The notes beneath the pieces were generated by a model that did no database searches, had not been told where the DNA came from, and was given only the letters and a program-made list of their open reading frames with translations. A program made the translations under genes and the position numbers. Shown one piece after another: positions 54,361-61,787 of a DNA stretch of 64,000 nucleotides. The first letter of the stretch is position 1, and each line of letters opens with the position of its first letter. The stretch comes from Plantactinospora endophytica (GTDB lineage: Bacteria; Actinomycetota; Actinomycetes; Mycobacteriales; Micromonosporaceae): contig NZ_BONW01000017.1 of NCBI RefSeq assembly GCF_016862915.1, forward strand, positions 124,001-188,000, in the 5' to 3' direction.

Positions 54361-55074
54361 GTGACGGACACCAGCGCGGCCGGCGGAACCGGCGGTAACC
54401 CGGAATCGGGCGGGAACGCGGCGTCGGGCGGTAACCCGGAATCGGGCGGGAGTGCGGCGTCGGGCAGTGCCGGGCGGCCGGGTGGGGCCGGGGCACCGGT
54501 CGCGTCCGGAACGCAGCCGCGAAGTCTGGTACTGCTCCGGCACGCCAAGGCCGAGCGGCCGACCACGGCGCCGGACGCCGACCGTCCACTCACCGCCCGT
54601 GGGCACGCGGACGCCGCCGCCGCAGGTGCCTGGCTGGGCCACGGCGGCTACCTGCCGACCGTGGTCCTCTGCTCGCCGGCCAAACGCACCCGGCAGACCT
54701 GGCACGACGCCGCACTGGGCATGGCCGCGCCACCGATCCGCCCGCTCGACGGCCAGGCCCGACCCGCCGGAGGTACCGACGGCACCGGCCAGGCGGGCGG
54801 CGTACCGACCGTCCGGTACGACCAGCGGATCTACCACGGGTACGCGACAGATCTGCTCGACCTCGTCCGTTGCACCGATCCGGACGCACCCACCCTGCTG
54901 CTGGTCGGACACAACCCGACCATCTCGGAACTGTCCACTCTGCTCGATCCGGTGCACGCCGACCCGGAGGGGCTGCGTACCAGCGGAATCGTCATCCACC
55001 GGTTTGACGGCGGGTGGGCGGAACTGGGCCCCGGGGCGGGACCGATCGTCAAGTGGCACACCGCCCGGGGCTGA
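54361..55074 (+). CDS. SixA-type histidine phosphatase with repetitive N-terminus
   Basis: 237 residues from the GTG at 54361, with AGGGGAG 5 nt upstream. Residues ~1-50 are Gly/Ser/Asn repeats (GGNPESGGNAASG twice). The histidine phosphatase domain follows: RSLVLLRHAKAERP with the catalytic RHA motif, DRPLTARGHADAAAAGAWL, VVLCSPAKRTRQTW and LLLVGHNPTISELSTLL (second catalytic His). SixA in E. coli dephosphorylates histidine phosphoproteins; here the substrate is unknown. It lies between two DUF6458 genes on the opposite strand. Confidence 0.88.
   Translation: MTDTSAAGGTGGNPESGGNAASGGNPESGGSAASGSAGRPGGAGAPVASGTQPRSLVLLRHAKAERPTTAPDADRPLTARGHADAAAAGAWLGHGGYLPTVVLCSPAKRTRQTWHDAALGMAAPPIRPLDGQARPAGGTDGTGQAGGVPTVRYDQRIYHGYATDLLDLVRCTDPDAPTLLLVGHNPTISELSTLLDPVHADPEGLRTSGIVIHRFDGGWAELGPGAGPIVKWHTARG
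54394..54465 (+). repeat. Two tandem 36 bp repeats in the SixA N-terminus
   Basis: GGTAACCCGGAATCGGGCGG starts at 54394 and again at 54430, within a 36 bp unit encoding GNPESGG(N/S)(A)ASGG. Confidence 0.85.
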
Positions 55075-55113
55075 CCGGACGGATCGCGGCACGGTGCCGC
55101 GTACCCCGACGAA

Positions 55114-55153
55114 GGGTGCCCGGCCGGTGCGGTCGCGACCAGGCCGGGCACCC
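55114..55153. terminator. Bidirectional terminator between SixA and DUF6458 copy 2
   Basis: GGGTGCCCGGCC (55114-55125) pairs exactly with GGCCGGGCACCC (55142-55153), 12 bp with a 16 nt loop. It lies between the convergent stops at 55074 and 55164. Confidence 0.8.
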
Positions 55154-55163
55154 GAAACGGTTG

Positions 55164-55433
55164 TCAGGTGGGTGGCGCGCTCGGCGGCGGTGGATCCGGC
55201 GGCGGTGGCATCATCGCCGTCGGATGCGACAGCCGGTTCTCCTCGACGATCAGGGTCCGGGCCCGCTTCTTGCGGTCCTGCCAGTACCACATGGTGGTGG
55301 CCAGCACGCCGAGCCCGGCCAGGATGAAGACCCAGCCGACCGTACGAAGGTCGAGCCACCAGACGTTCGCCCTGACCGCGAACGTCAGGATGGCTCCCAG
55401 GGTGATGAGGAAAATTCCTGTACCGATGCCCAT
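55164..55433 (-). CDS. DUF6458 small membrane protein, copy 2
   Basis: 89 residues: MGIGTGIFLITLGAILTFAVRANVWWLDLRTVGWVFILAGLGVLATTMWYWQDRKKR, two helices with the DLRTVGW loop, then a basic stretch and a Pro-rich end (MMPPPPDPPPPSAPPT). The helices closely match copy 1, while the tails differ completely. It follows the fadE-like gene on the same strand, with a terminator between. Confidence 0.88.
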   Translation of the reverse strand: MGIGTGIFLITLGAILTFAVRANVWWLDLRTVGWVFILAGLGVLATTMWYWQDRKKRARTLIVEENRLSHPTAMMPPPPDPPPPSAPPT

Positions 55434-55519
55434 GTCCGCTGCACTCCCCCGTGCGATGGGTCGTGGGCTTTCATGACAAATCAGGTCAAACTGCTCCTAG
55501 CACCGCCTCAACAATAGCG

Positions 55520-55554
55520 CGGCGGCCGGCGAGCAACAGCTCCACCGGCCGCCG
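55520..55554 (-). terminator. Terminator after the acyl-CoA dehydrogenase gene
   Basis: CGGCGGCCGG (55520-55529) pairs with CCGGCCGCCG (55545-55554), and an inner GAGC/GCTC stem extends it. It lies 26 nt past the stop. CGCTATTGTTG follows on the minus strand. Confidence 0.75.
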
Positions 55555-55580
55555 GAGAACAGCGTCGGAGTACCGCTCGG

Positions 55581-57473
55581 TCAGAAGGCTTCCTCGGGCA
55601 GGTCCATCAGCTCCAGGTCGGCGCCCTGCACGATCCGCCGGTCGGCACCGATCCGGGGCAACACCTCCCGGGCGAAGAACCGGGCGGCGGCCAGCTTGCC
55701 GGTGTAGAACGCCTTGTCCTGGGCGGATACCTCGCCGCTCAGCGCCCGCAGCGCGACCTCGGCCTGCCGTTGCAGCAGCCAGCCGACCACCAGGTCACCG
55801 ACGGCGAGCAGGAAGCGCCGGCTGGCGAGCCCGACCTTGTAGAGCGCCCGCGCCTCGCCGCCCTGCGCGTCGCCGAGCCACCCGGTCATGGTGCCGAGCA
55901 TCGCCTGCACCTCGCCGAGCGCCCGACCCAGGGCCGCCCGCTCCTCCTTGAGCCGGCCGTCGCCCGGCCCGCCGGAGACCGCGTCGGCCGGCTCGGTGCC
56001 GCCACCGGACTCGACGAACGCCGCGATCTCCCCGGCCACCGCCATCAGGCTCGTACCACGGTCCCGGACGATCTTCCGGAAGAAGAGGTCGAGGCTCTGG
56101 ATCGCGGTCGTACCCTCGTAGAGGGTGTCGATCTTCGCGTCCCGGACGTACTGCTCCAGCGGGTAGTCCTGGAGGAAACCGGAGCCGCCGAACGTCTGCA
56201 ACGACTCGTGACCGAGCAGCTCGTAGGCGCGTTCCGAGCCGACTCCCTTGACCAGCGGCAGCAACAGGTCGTTGACGCCCTTGGCCAGCTTGGCGGTCGA
56301 CTCGTCGCCGTTCGCCTCGGCGAGGTTGATCCGGTCCTGCCAGGTCGCGGTGTAGCAGACCAACGCCCGCAGCCCTTCGGCGTACGCCTTCTGGAGCATC
56401 AGTGAGCGGCGCACGTCCGGGTGGTGCGTGATGGTCACCCGGGGCGCGTTCTTGTCCGTCGAGCGGAGCAGGTCGGCACCCTGCACCCGGCTCTTCGCGT
56501 AGTCCAGGGCGTTGAGGTAGCCGGTGGAGAGCGTGGCGATCGCCTTGGTGCCGACCATCATCCGGGCGTACTCGATGATCAGGAACATCTGCCGGATGCC
56601 GTCGTGCACGTCGCCGAGCAGCCAGCCCTTGGCCGGTACGCCGTGCTCGCCGAAGGTCATCTCGCAGGTGTTGGAGACCTTGAGCCCCATCTTGTGTTCG
56701 AGGTTGGTCGCGTACGCGCCGTTGCGCTCGCCCAGCTCCCCGGTCTCGGAGTCGAAGTGGAACTTCGGGACCACGAACAGCGAGAGGCCCTTGGTGCCGG
56801 GGCCGCCGACGCCCTCCACCCCGACCGGCCGGGCCAGGACATAGTGGATGATGTTGTCGGTCAGGTCGTGCTCACCACTGGTGATGAACCGCTTGACCCC
56901 CTCGATGTGCCAGGACCCGTCGGGCTGGGGAATCGCCCGGGTCCGGCCGGCGCCCACGTCCGAACCGGCGTCCGGCTCGGTGAGCACCATGGTCGACGCC
57001 CACTGCTTCTCGACGAAGAGCTTCGCCCACTTCTTCTGCCGCTCGGTGCCCTCCCGGTAGAGGGTGTGCGCGAAGGAGGGGCCACCCGCGTACATCCACA
57101 GCGGGGCGTTGGCGCCGAGGATCAGCTCGGCCGCCGACCACCAGAGCGCGCGGGGTGCCATCGTGCCGTCCAGCTCGGCCGGCAGGTCCATCCGCCAGAA
57201 CTCCGAGGCCATCAGCGCGTGGTAGGACTTCTTGAACGGCTCCGGCAGCGGTGCGCTGTGCGTGGCCGGGTCGAAGACCGGCGGGTTGCGGTCGCTCGCG
57301 GCGTAGCTGGCCGCCAGGTCCTCCCGGGCCAGCCGGTCCACCTCGGCGAGCACGCTCCGCGCAGTGTCGGCGTCCAACTCGGCGTACGGGCCGGCGCCGA
57401 ACGCCTGGTCCGCGCCGAAGACCTCGAAGAGGTTGAACTCCAGGTCTCGCCGATTGCTCCTGTAGTGGGTCAT
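55581..57473 (-). CDS. Acyl-CoA dehydrogenase, FadE5-like
   Basis: A 630-residue long-form acyl-CoA dehydrogenase. Visible: [20 protein letters not shown] (typical N-terminus of this actinobacterial group), [22 protein letters not shown] and [14 protein letters not shown] (FAD/substrate middle domain), [69 protein letters not shown], and a ~150-residue extra C-terminal helical domain. It catalyses FAD-dependent alpha,beta-dehydrogenation of acyl-CoA in beta-oxidation. Two TTAC-N6-GTAA dyads upstream predict control by a TetR-type regulator (inference). It has its own terminator. Confidence 0.93.
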   Translation of the reverse strand: MTHYRSNRRDLEFNLFEVFGADQAFGAGPYAELDADTARSVLAEVDRLAREDLAASYAASDRNPPVFDPATHSAPLPEPFKKSYHALMASEFWRMDLPAELDGTMAPRALWWSAAELILGANAPLWMYAGGPSFAHTLYREGTERQKKWAKLFVEKQWASTMVLTEPDAGSDVGAGRTRAIPQPDGSWHIEGVKRFITSGEHDLTDNIIHYVLARPVGVEGVGGPGTKGLSLFVVPKFHFDSETGELGERNGAYATNLEHKMGLKVSNTCEMTFGEHGVPAKGWLLGDVHDGIRQMFLIIEYARMMVGTKAIATLSTGYLNALDYAKSRVQGADLLRSTDKNAPRVTITHHPDVRRSLMLQKAYAEGLRALVCYTATWQDRINLAEANGDESTAKLAKGVNDLLLPLVKGVGSERAYELLGHESLQTFGGSGFLQDYPLEQYVRDAKIDTLYEGTTAIQSLDLFFRKIVRDRGTSLMAVAGEIAAFVESGGGTEPADAVSGGPGDGRLKEERAALGRALGEVQAMLGTMTGWLGDAQGGEARALYKVGLASRRFLLAVGDLVVGWLLQRQAEVALRALSGEVSAQDKAFYTGKLAAARFFAREVLPRIGADRRIVQGADLELMDLPEEAF

Positions 57474-57507
57474 TACGCCTCTGCCCCCCGGACGTCGCGA
57501 ACACAGG

Positions 57508-57546
57508 TTACCCGGCAGTAACAGGAGTTATATTACTCGCGGGTAA
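57508..57546. promoter_or_regulatory. Paired TTAC-N6-GTAA operators upstream of the acyl-CoA dehydrogenase gene
   Basis: TTACCCGGCAGTAA (57508-57521) and TTACTCGCGGGTAA (57533-57546) both have TTAC/GTAA arms; the second is symmetric at all but one base pair. They are centred 25 bp apart, 35-75 nt before the start codon. Confidence 0.7.
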
Positions 57547-57717
57547 GTCATGGTGGCGCACCCACACCAGTGACCCGCACCACAGTGACAGCAAGCTGAC
57601 GCACAGTACCGGACCGGACGCCCGGCGCGTCGCGGCCGGTCGCACCATCTTGGCTAGGACGCCGCCTCCGTCCACAGTTCGGACACCGCACCGCCGGGCC
57701 GCCGAGTTCCGCGTCGC

Positions 57718-58842
57718 TCAGTCGGGGGCGCCGACCTCCCAGCTCGGCACCGGCGCGGCGGTTGCCGAGTGCGGTCCCGGGTACTCCATCAGGACCAGTG
57801 CGATGTCGTCGTCGAGCCGGCCGCGTACCCATTCGACAAGTGCCGTCTCCAGCGAGGCCAGTCCGTCGGCGACGGTGCCGTGCCCGAGCAGCCGCCAGGC
57901 CCGGTCGGCGGTGGGGAAGAACTCCCCGTCCCGGCGCGCCTCGCCGAGCCCGTCCGTGAAGAGCAGCAGCCGGTCGCCCGGTTCGAGCCGCTCGACCCGG
58001 GGCCGGACCACCGGCATGAACCCCAGCGGCGGCGCGGGAGCCGGCGGCTCCATCGGGATCACCTGACCACGCCGCAGCAGCAGGGGGGCCGGATGACCAC
58101 AGTTGACGATCGTGAGCGTACCGCCGCGCTCCTCCACCAGGGCCGCGGTGACGAAGTCCTCGTCGCCGACGTTCCGGGCCACCGACCGGTCCAGGTCGGC
58201 CACGATCGCCCGCAGGTCGGCCCGCTCGTACGCCACGTGCCGGTACGAGCCGAGCACGATGCTGGCCAGCCGGACCGCGTCCAGCCCCTTGCCCCGGACG
58301 TCGCCGATGATGATCCGCACGCCGTACGGGGTGTCGATCGCCTCGTACAGGTCACCGCCGATGTCGGCGGCGGCGGTCGACGAGATGTAGTGCCCGGCCA
58401 CCGCCAGACTGCCGACCTGCGGACCGAGTGGACGGAGTACCGCCTGCTGGGCCACGGAGGCGAGCTTGGACAACTCGGCGATCCGGTCGGCCTGCCGCTG
58501 CCGGATCACCGCGAACAGCGCCGCGATCGCCGTCGCGAGTACCACGCCGACCAGGTTGACCGTGGTGGCCAGCGGCACCACCCGGCCGCCCCAGGCCAGC
58601 GAGGCGGCCAGCACGGTGGCGATCACGCCGACCGCGAGTACCACCCGCCAGGAGGCGAAGGCGGCGGCCAGGAACGGGGCCGCCGCGACCAGGCCGACAT
58701 AGTTGACCCTGGATTCGTCAGCGAACTCCACCACCGAGACGAGCGCGAGCAGCACTAGGGCCGCGCCGAGGCCGGCGCGGGAACCTTGGCTCAGCGGGCG
58801 ACGGCCCGGCGGCATCAGTTGCATGGGTACGCCGAACAGCAT
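57718..58842 (-). CDS. Membrane-bound PP2C/SpoIIE-type Ser/Thr phosphatase
   Basis: About 374 residues from the ATG at 58840-58842, preferred because a TACAAT -10 lies just upstream within a longer open frame; ATG 58911 would be the longer form. Membrane helices lie near 22-37, 45-65, 68-85 and 92-112 (AALVLLALVSVVEF, LVAAAPFLAAAFA, VVLAVGVIATVLAASLAW, LVGVVLATAIAALFAVI). The catalytic domain has GDLYEAIDTPYGVRIIIGDVRGKGLDAVRLASIVLGSYRH, VTAALVEERGGTLTIVNCGHPAPLLLRRG, LLLFTDGLGEARRDGEFFP and DDIALVLMEY, with the Asp residues that bind two metals. It probably acts in a partner-switching or stress cascade. Confidence 0.88.
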   Translation of the reverse strand: MLFGVPMQLMPPGRRPLSQGSRAGLGAALVLLALVSVVEFADESRVNYVGLVAAAPFLAAAFASWRVVLAVGVIATVLAASLAWGGRVVPLATTVNLVGVVLATAIAALFAVIRQRQADRIAELSKLASVAQQAVLRPLGPQVGSLAVAGHYISSTAAADIGGDLYEAIDTPYGVRIIIGDVRGKGLDAVRLASIVLGSYRHVAYERADLRAIVADLDRSVARNVGDEDFVTAALVEERGGTLTIVNCGHPAPLLLRRGQVIPMEPPAPAPPLGFMPVVRPRVERLEPGDRLLLFTDGLGEARRDGEFFPTADRAWRLLGHGTVADGLASLETALVEWVRGRLDDDIALVLMEYPGPHSATAAPVPSWEVGAPD

Positions 58843-59151
58843 GCCTGATCGACGAGCGCGATTGTACGAAGTTGACTCCTCGTCCGATCGGGTTCTGGCC
58901 ACCTGGCGCATCCCAGCGGTCCGGATCCGCCGGATCTTGTCGCCGAGTCAGCCAACCGTTGCAAGTCGAATGAACATTCTTAGATCATCGGGCTCACGTC
59001 ACGCGGTCGCCCCGTCACCGGGACGCGCCGCCGATCCCGAACCGCCGATCCCGAGCTGCCCCGTCGATCCCGAGCCGCCGCGCCGATCCCGGACCAGAGC
59101 ACGGATTCGGGCCAGTGCGTCGAGGGGTGCCGCGCCGACGGTCCGGGGCAC
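58843..59151. other. 309 bp gene-free stretch upstream of the PP2C gene
   Basis: TACAAT on the minus strand (58861-58866) is a near-consensus -10, 18 nt before the ATG. Farther up, CGATCCCGA recurs at 59032, 59046, 59065 and (as CGATCCCGGA) 59084, a short degenerate repeat array just past the RlpA-like gene stop. No gene is seen. Confidence 0.5.
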
Positions 59152-59784
59152 TCAGCCGAGTACCTCGTAGCGGACGTCGATGGCACCGAGGCTCAGCGAC
59201 GCGATCGCCTCGAAGCCGGCCCGGGACAGGTCGATGCAGCGCCCCTCGACGAACGGCCCCCGGTCGTTGATCCGGACCACCACGGACCGGCCGTTGTCCG
59301 GGTTCGTCACCCGGACCCGGGTGTCGAAGGGCAGCGTCTTGTGCGCGGCGGTCAGCGCGTTCGGGTCGAACGCCTCGCCGTTCGCGGTGACCTGGCCCTG
59401 GTCGTAGTAGGAGGCGCCGCAGGACCCGGTCTCGACCACCCGGCTCGTCGGGCTGGCCACCGGTCGTTTGGTGGCGGGCTTCGCGGTGCTGCGCCGGGTC
59501 TGGCTCGGCGAGGGGCGGGTACTGGCCCGGGAGGCGCGCTCGGGCGACCGGGTCGGGCTGGGCGGCAGCGCGTCCGGGGTCGGCGATGTGGTCACCGGCC
59601 CGCCCGGGGTACCCGGACTGGTCACGTCGACCAGGGTGGGCGCCGAGGTGCTGGCGGCCGGATCCGTGCCGAGTTTCACCACGCCGGCCGCACCCGCGCC
59701 GACCAGCGCGACGGCGACCGCACCGGCGGCCACCACACCGGTCGGCCAGCGCAGAATCCGAGCACGGGCATGCTTTCCAGCCAC
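59152..59784 (-). CDS. RlpA-like secreted double-psi beta-barrel protein
   Basis: About 210 residues from the GTG at 59782-59784, with GGAGGGG ~8 nt upstream; an earlier ATG is possible. One N-terminal hydrophobic helix (WPTGVVAAGAVAVALVGAGAAGVV) acts as signal or anchor. A Ser/Thr/Pro-rich linker of ~80 residues spans the wall. The C-terminal ~90 residues are the RlpA fold: TGSCGASYYDQGQVTANGEAFDPNALTAAHKTLPFDTRVRVTNPDNGRSVVVRINDRGPFVEGRCIDLSRAGFEAIASLSLGAIDVRYEVL, with the catalytic-type Asp in INDRGPF. RlpA homologs cleave denuded peptidoglycan glycans or bind the wall. It is divergent from the phosphoribosyltransferase gene. Confidence 0.88.
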   Translation of the reverse strand: MAGKHARARILRWPTGVVAAGAVAVALVGAGAAGVVKLGTDPAASTSAPTLVDVTSPGTPGGPVTTSPTPDALPPSPTRSPERASRASTRPSPSQTRRSTAKPATKRPVASPTSRVVETGSCGASYYDQGQVTANGEAFDPNALTAAHKTLPFDTRVRVTNPDNGRSVVVRINDRGPFVEGRCIDLSRAGFEAIASLSLGAIDVRYEVLG

Positions 59785-59992
59785 CGGACCGTCCCCTCCC
59801 AGCAACAACAGAGATCAGGTCGGACCGTAACGAGGGTGGTACTTCGGAAGTCAACGTGATCATGTGTTTTCGCCCGGTTATGTGGTGAAACGTGTAGCCG
59901 ATCATCCGACCCCGAGTGGGTCGGACGTGCCCGGTACCGCGAGGGGGGCGGGGGCGGTCGGGGCCGGGTCGGACGTCACGGAGAATCACAGG

Positions 59993-60553
59993 ATGCTTCC
60001 CGTACGGGCGCGGCTGCGTGGACGGCTGGTCGAGGCGTTCCGCTGGACCGACCCCGGGCCGGAGAGCAGCCACCTGGTCAGCGACGCCTCCGGCTGGTGG
60101 CGGGACCCGGCGATCCTCGCCGACCTCGGTCCGGCGCTGGCCGAGCCGTACCGGGCCGATCCGCCCACCGTGGTGGTCGCCCCGGAGGTCACCGGGCTGC
60201 TGCTGGCGCCGCTGGTGGCGACCGCGCTGGGCGTCGGGCTCGTGCCGGCGTACAAGAACACCGGAGAGCGGCGGATCGCCGAGCCGACCACCTGGGCCTG
60301 GACCGGCGCCGACTACCGGGGCCGCCGGCTGGCCCTGGGGGTACGCGACCGGCACCTCGGCCCCGGCGACCGGGTACTGGTGGTGGACGACTGGGTGGCC
60401 AGCGGCGCCCAGGTACGTGCCCTCTACGAGGTCGCCGCCGCGCGCGGCGCCACCGTGCTCGGCGCCGCCTGCCTGGTCGCCGAGTGCTCCCCGGAGGTGG
60501 CGGCCGAACTCCGGCTGGACAGCCTGCTCACCCCGACCGACCTTGACCCCTGA
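59993..60553 (+). CDS. Phosphoribosyltransferase-fold protein
   Basis: About 186 residues from the ATG at 59993; an upstream ATG gives an unlikely extension. Type I PRTase features are clear: the PRPP-loop motif RVLVVDDWVASGAQVRALYEVAAARGATVLGAACLV and an N-terminal APEVTGLLLAPLVATALGVGLVPAYKNTG segment in the place of the base-binding part. It resembles adenine-phosphoribosyltransferase-like proteins, but the substrate is not clear. Its stop codon starts a 32 bp repeat array running into the convergent FGE-like gene. Confidence 0.8.
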   Translation: MLPVRARLRGRLVEAFRWTDPGPESSHLVSDASGWWRDPAILADLGPALAEPYRADPPTVVVAPEVTGLLLAPLVATALGVGLVPAYKNTGERRIAEPTTWAWTGADYRGRRLALGVRDRHLGPGDRVLVVDDWVASGAQVRALYEVAAARGATVLGAACLVAECSPEVAAELRLDSLLTPTDLDP

Positions 60554-60664
60554 CCGACCGGGCGCAGTCGTGCCCTGTCGGCCAGGTGGCCGGGTGTAGC
60601 CGTGCCGGAACTCTCAGGTGGCCGAGCGTAGGCGTGCCGAGACTCTCAGGTGGCCGGCGGCGGC
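60551..60664. repeat. Three to four 32 bp tandem repeats filling a convergent gene junction
   Basis: Units begin at 60551 (degenerate), 60583, 60615 and 60647 (partial); the middle two share CAGGTGGCCG.G.GTAG.CGTGCCG.ACTCT. The array starts exactly at the stop of the phosphoribosyltransferase gene and includes the stop of the FGE-like gene (60646-60648). Confidence 0.8.
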
Positions 60665-61782
60665 TGCTCCGTACGGCACAGCCGGAAGCCGATGTTCGGC
60701 GCGAGGTGGTCGCCCCAGTCGTCGTCCCGCCAACTCGTCGAGGCGCGGGACATCCGGAACGAGACGCTTACCGCGCCGGCACAGTCGGCCCAGGAACCGC
60801 CCCGGAGCACCCGCTGCTCCCCGTCGGCCGGGCCGGTCGGACTCTCCACCGGGCTTTCGAGGTAGTACTCGGCGTCGTACCAGTCGGCCGTCCACTCCCA
60901 GACCGAGCCGGCCATCCCGTACAGGCCGTAGCCGTTGGGCGGAAGCCGGCGCATCGGCAGGATCGACAACTCGTCGAACCGGTCGAAGTCGCAGTGCTCT
61001 CGCGTCGGCGGCTCGTCCCCCCACGGATAGCGGCGGCCGACCAGCCCGCCCCGGGCCGCCCGCTCCCACTCCGCCTCGGTCGGCAACCGGTAACGGACCG
61101 TCTCCGTGGAGATCGCCGCGCAGAGTTCCTCGGCCTCCTGCGCGGCGACGCAGACCATCGGCTTGTCGTCGTACCCCCACGGCCGGCTCGGATCAGCGCG
61201 GGGCGGTACGCCGAACACGGACGCCGGGTCGACCGGCTCGTCGCCCCGGCTCAGCGTCATCCGGGGATGGTGTGCGTGCCAGTCGACCGCCCGGGTGGTC
61301 TCGTCCTCGCAGTACTGGAGTCGGATCCGGTTCGCCGAGTCGAGCACGAACCGCCCGCGCCGGCCGGCCGGGTCGGGATCGTCGTCCGGCTCCGGCTGCC
61401 CGTCCGGCGGCGGTCGCCACCCCATCAACCGGCAGTACGTCGACCAGCTCACCGCCGTCTCGGACAGCCAGTAGCCGTCCAGCCGTACCCGGTGCACCGG
61501 CCACTCGTCCGGGTCGGCCGTCTCCGAGCCCATCAGGAAGGTACCGGCCGGGACGTACCGGAAGGTCAGTCCGTGCTCCTCGACGGCCAACCGGTCCAAC
61601 AGGTCCCGCCGCGCGCCGGCCAGCTCGGCGTCGCCCGGGTCGAGCGCGTACGCCCGGTCGTAAACCGCCGCCGCGGCCCGCAGCTCGCCGGCCCGGACCA
61701 GTTTCCGGGCCAGTCGGCGCAGCCGGACCGGCCCACCGGTCGCCGCCCGCTCGGCGCGCAGCCACTCCTCGACCGCCGTCAC
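60646..61782 (-). CDS. SUMF1/EgtB/PvdO-family (FGE-sulfatase-like) protein
   Basis: 378 residues from the GTG at 61780-61782, 5 nt after the radical SAM stop. The first ~85 residues are helical, TPR-like (VEEWLRAERAATGGPVRLRRLARKLVRAGELRAAAAVYDRAYALDPGDAEL). The FGE-sulfatase domain follows: LTFRYVPAGTFLMGSETADPDEWPVHRVRLDGYWLSETAVSWSTYCRLM, VRYRLPTEAEWERAARGG, PNGYGLYGMAGSVWEWTADWY and RVLRGGSWADCAGAVSVSFR. Cys334 matches the first catalytic Cys of formylglycine-generating enzyme, but the second position (339) is Ser. Classical Cu-FGE chemistry is therefore doubtful. It may be an oxygenase of another kind, working with the radical SAM enzyme. No sulfatase gene is near. Confidence 0.82.
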   Translation of the reverse strand: MTAVEEWLRAERAATGGPVRLRRLARKLVRAGELRAAAAVYDRAYALDPGDAELAGARRDLLDRLAVEEHGLTFRYVPAGTFLMGSETADPDEWPVHRVRLDGYWLSETAVSWSTYCRLMGWRPPPDGQPEPDDDPDPAGRRGRFVLDSANRIRLQYCEDETTRAVDWHAHHPRMTLSRGDEPVDPASVFGVPPRADPSRPWGYDDKPMVCVAAQEAEELCAAISTETVRYRLPTEAEWERAARGGLVGRRYPWGDEPPTREHCDFDRFDELSILPMRRLPPNGYGLYGMAGSVWEWTADWYDAEYYLESPVESPTGPADGEQRVLRGGSWADCAGAVSVSFRMSRASTSWRDDDWGDHLAPNIGFRLCRTEQPPPAT

Positions 61783-61787
61783 CCCGG

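Noticed and set aside
59785-59992. c-di-AMP (ydaO-type) riboswitch before the RlpA-like gene
   Set aside because: This gene class often has one, but the expected conserved blocks are not present on the minus strand here.
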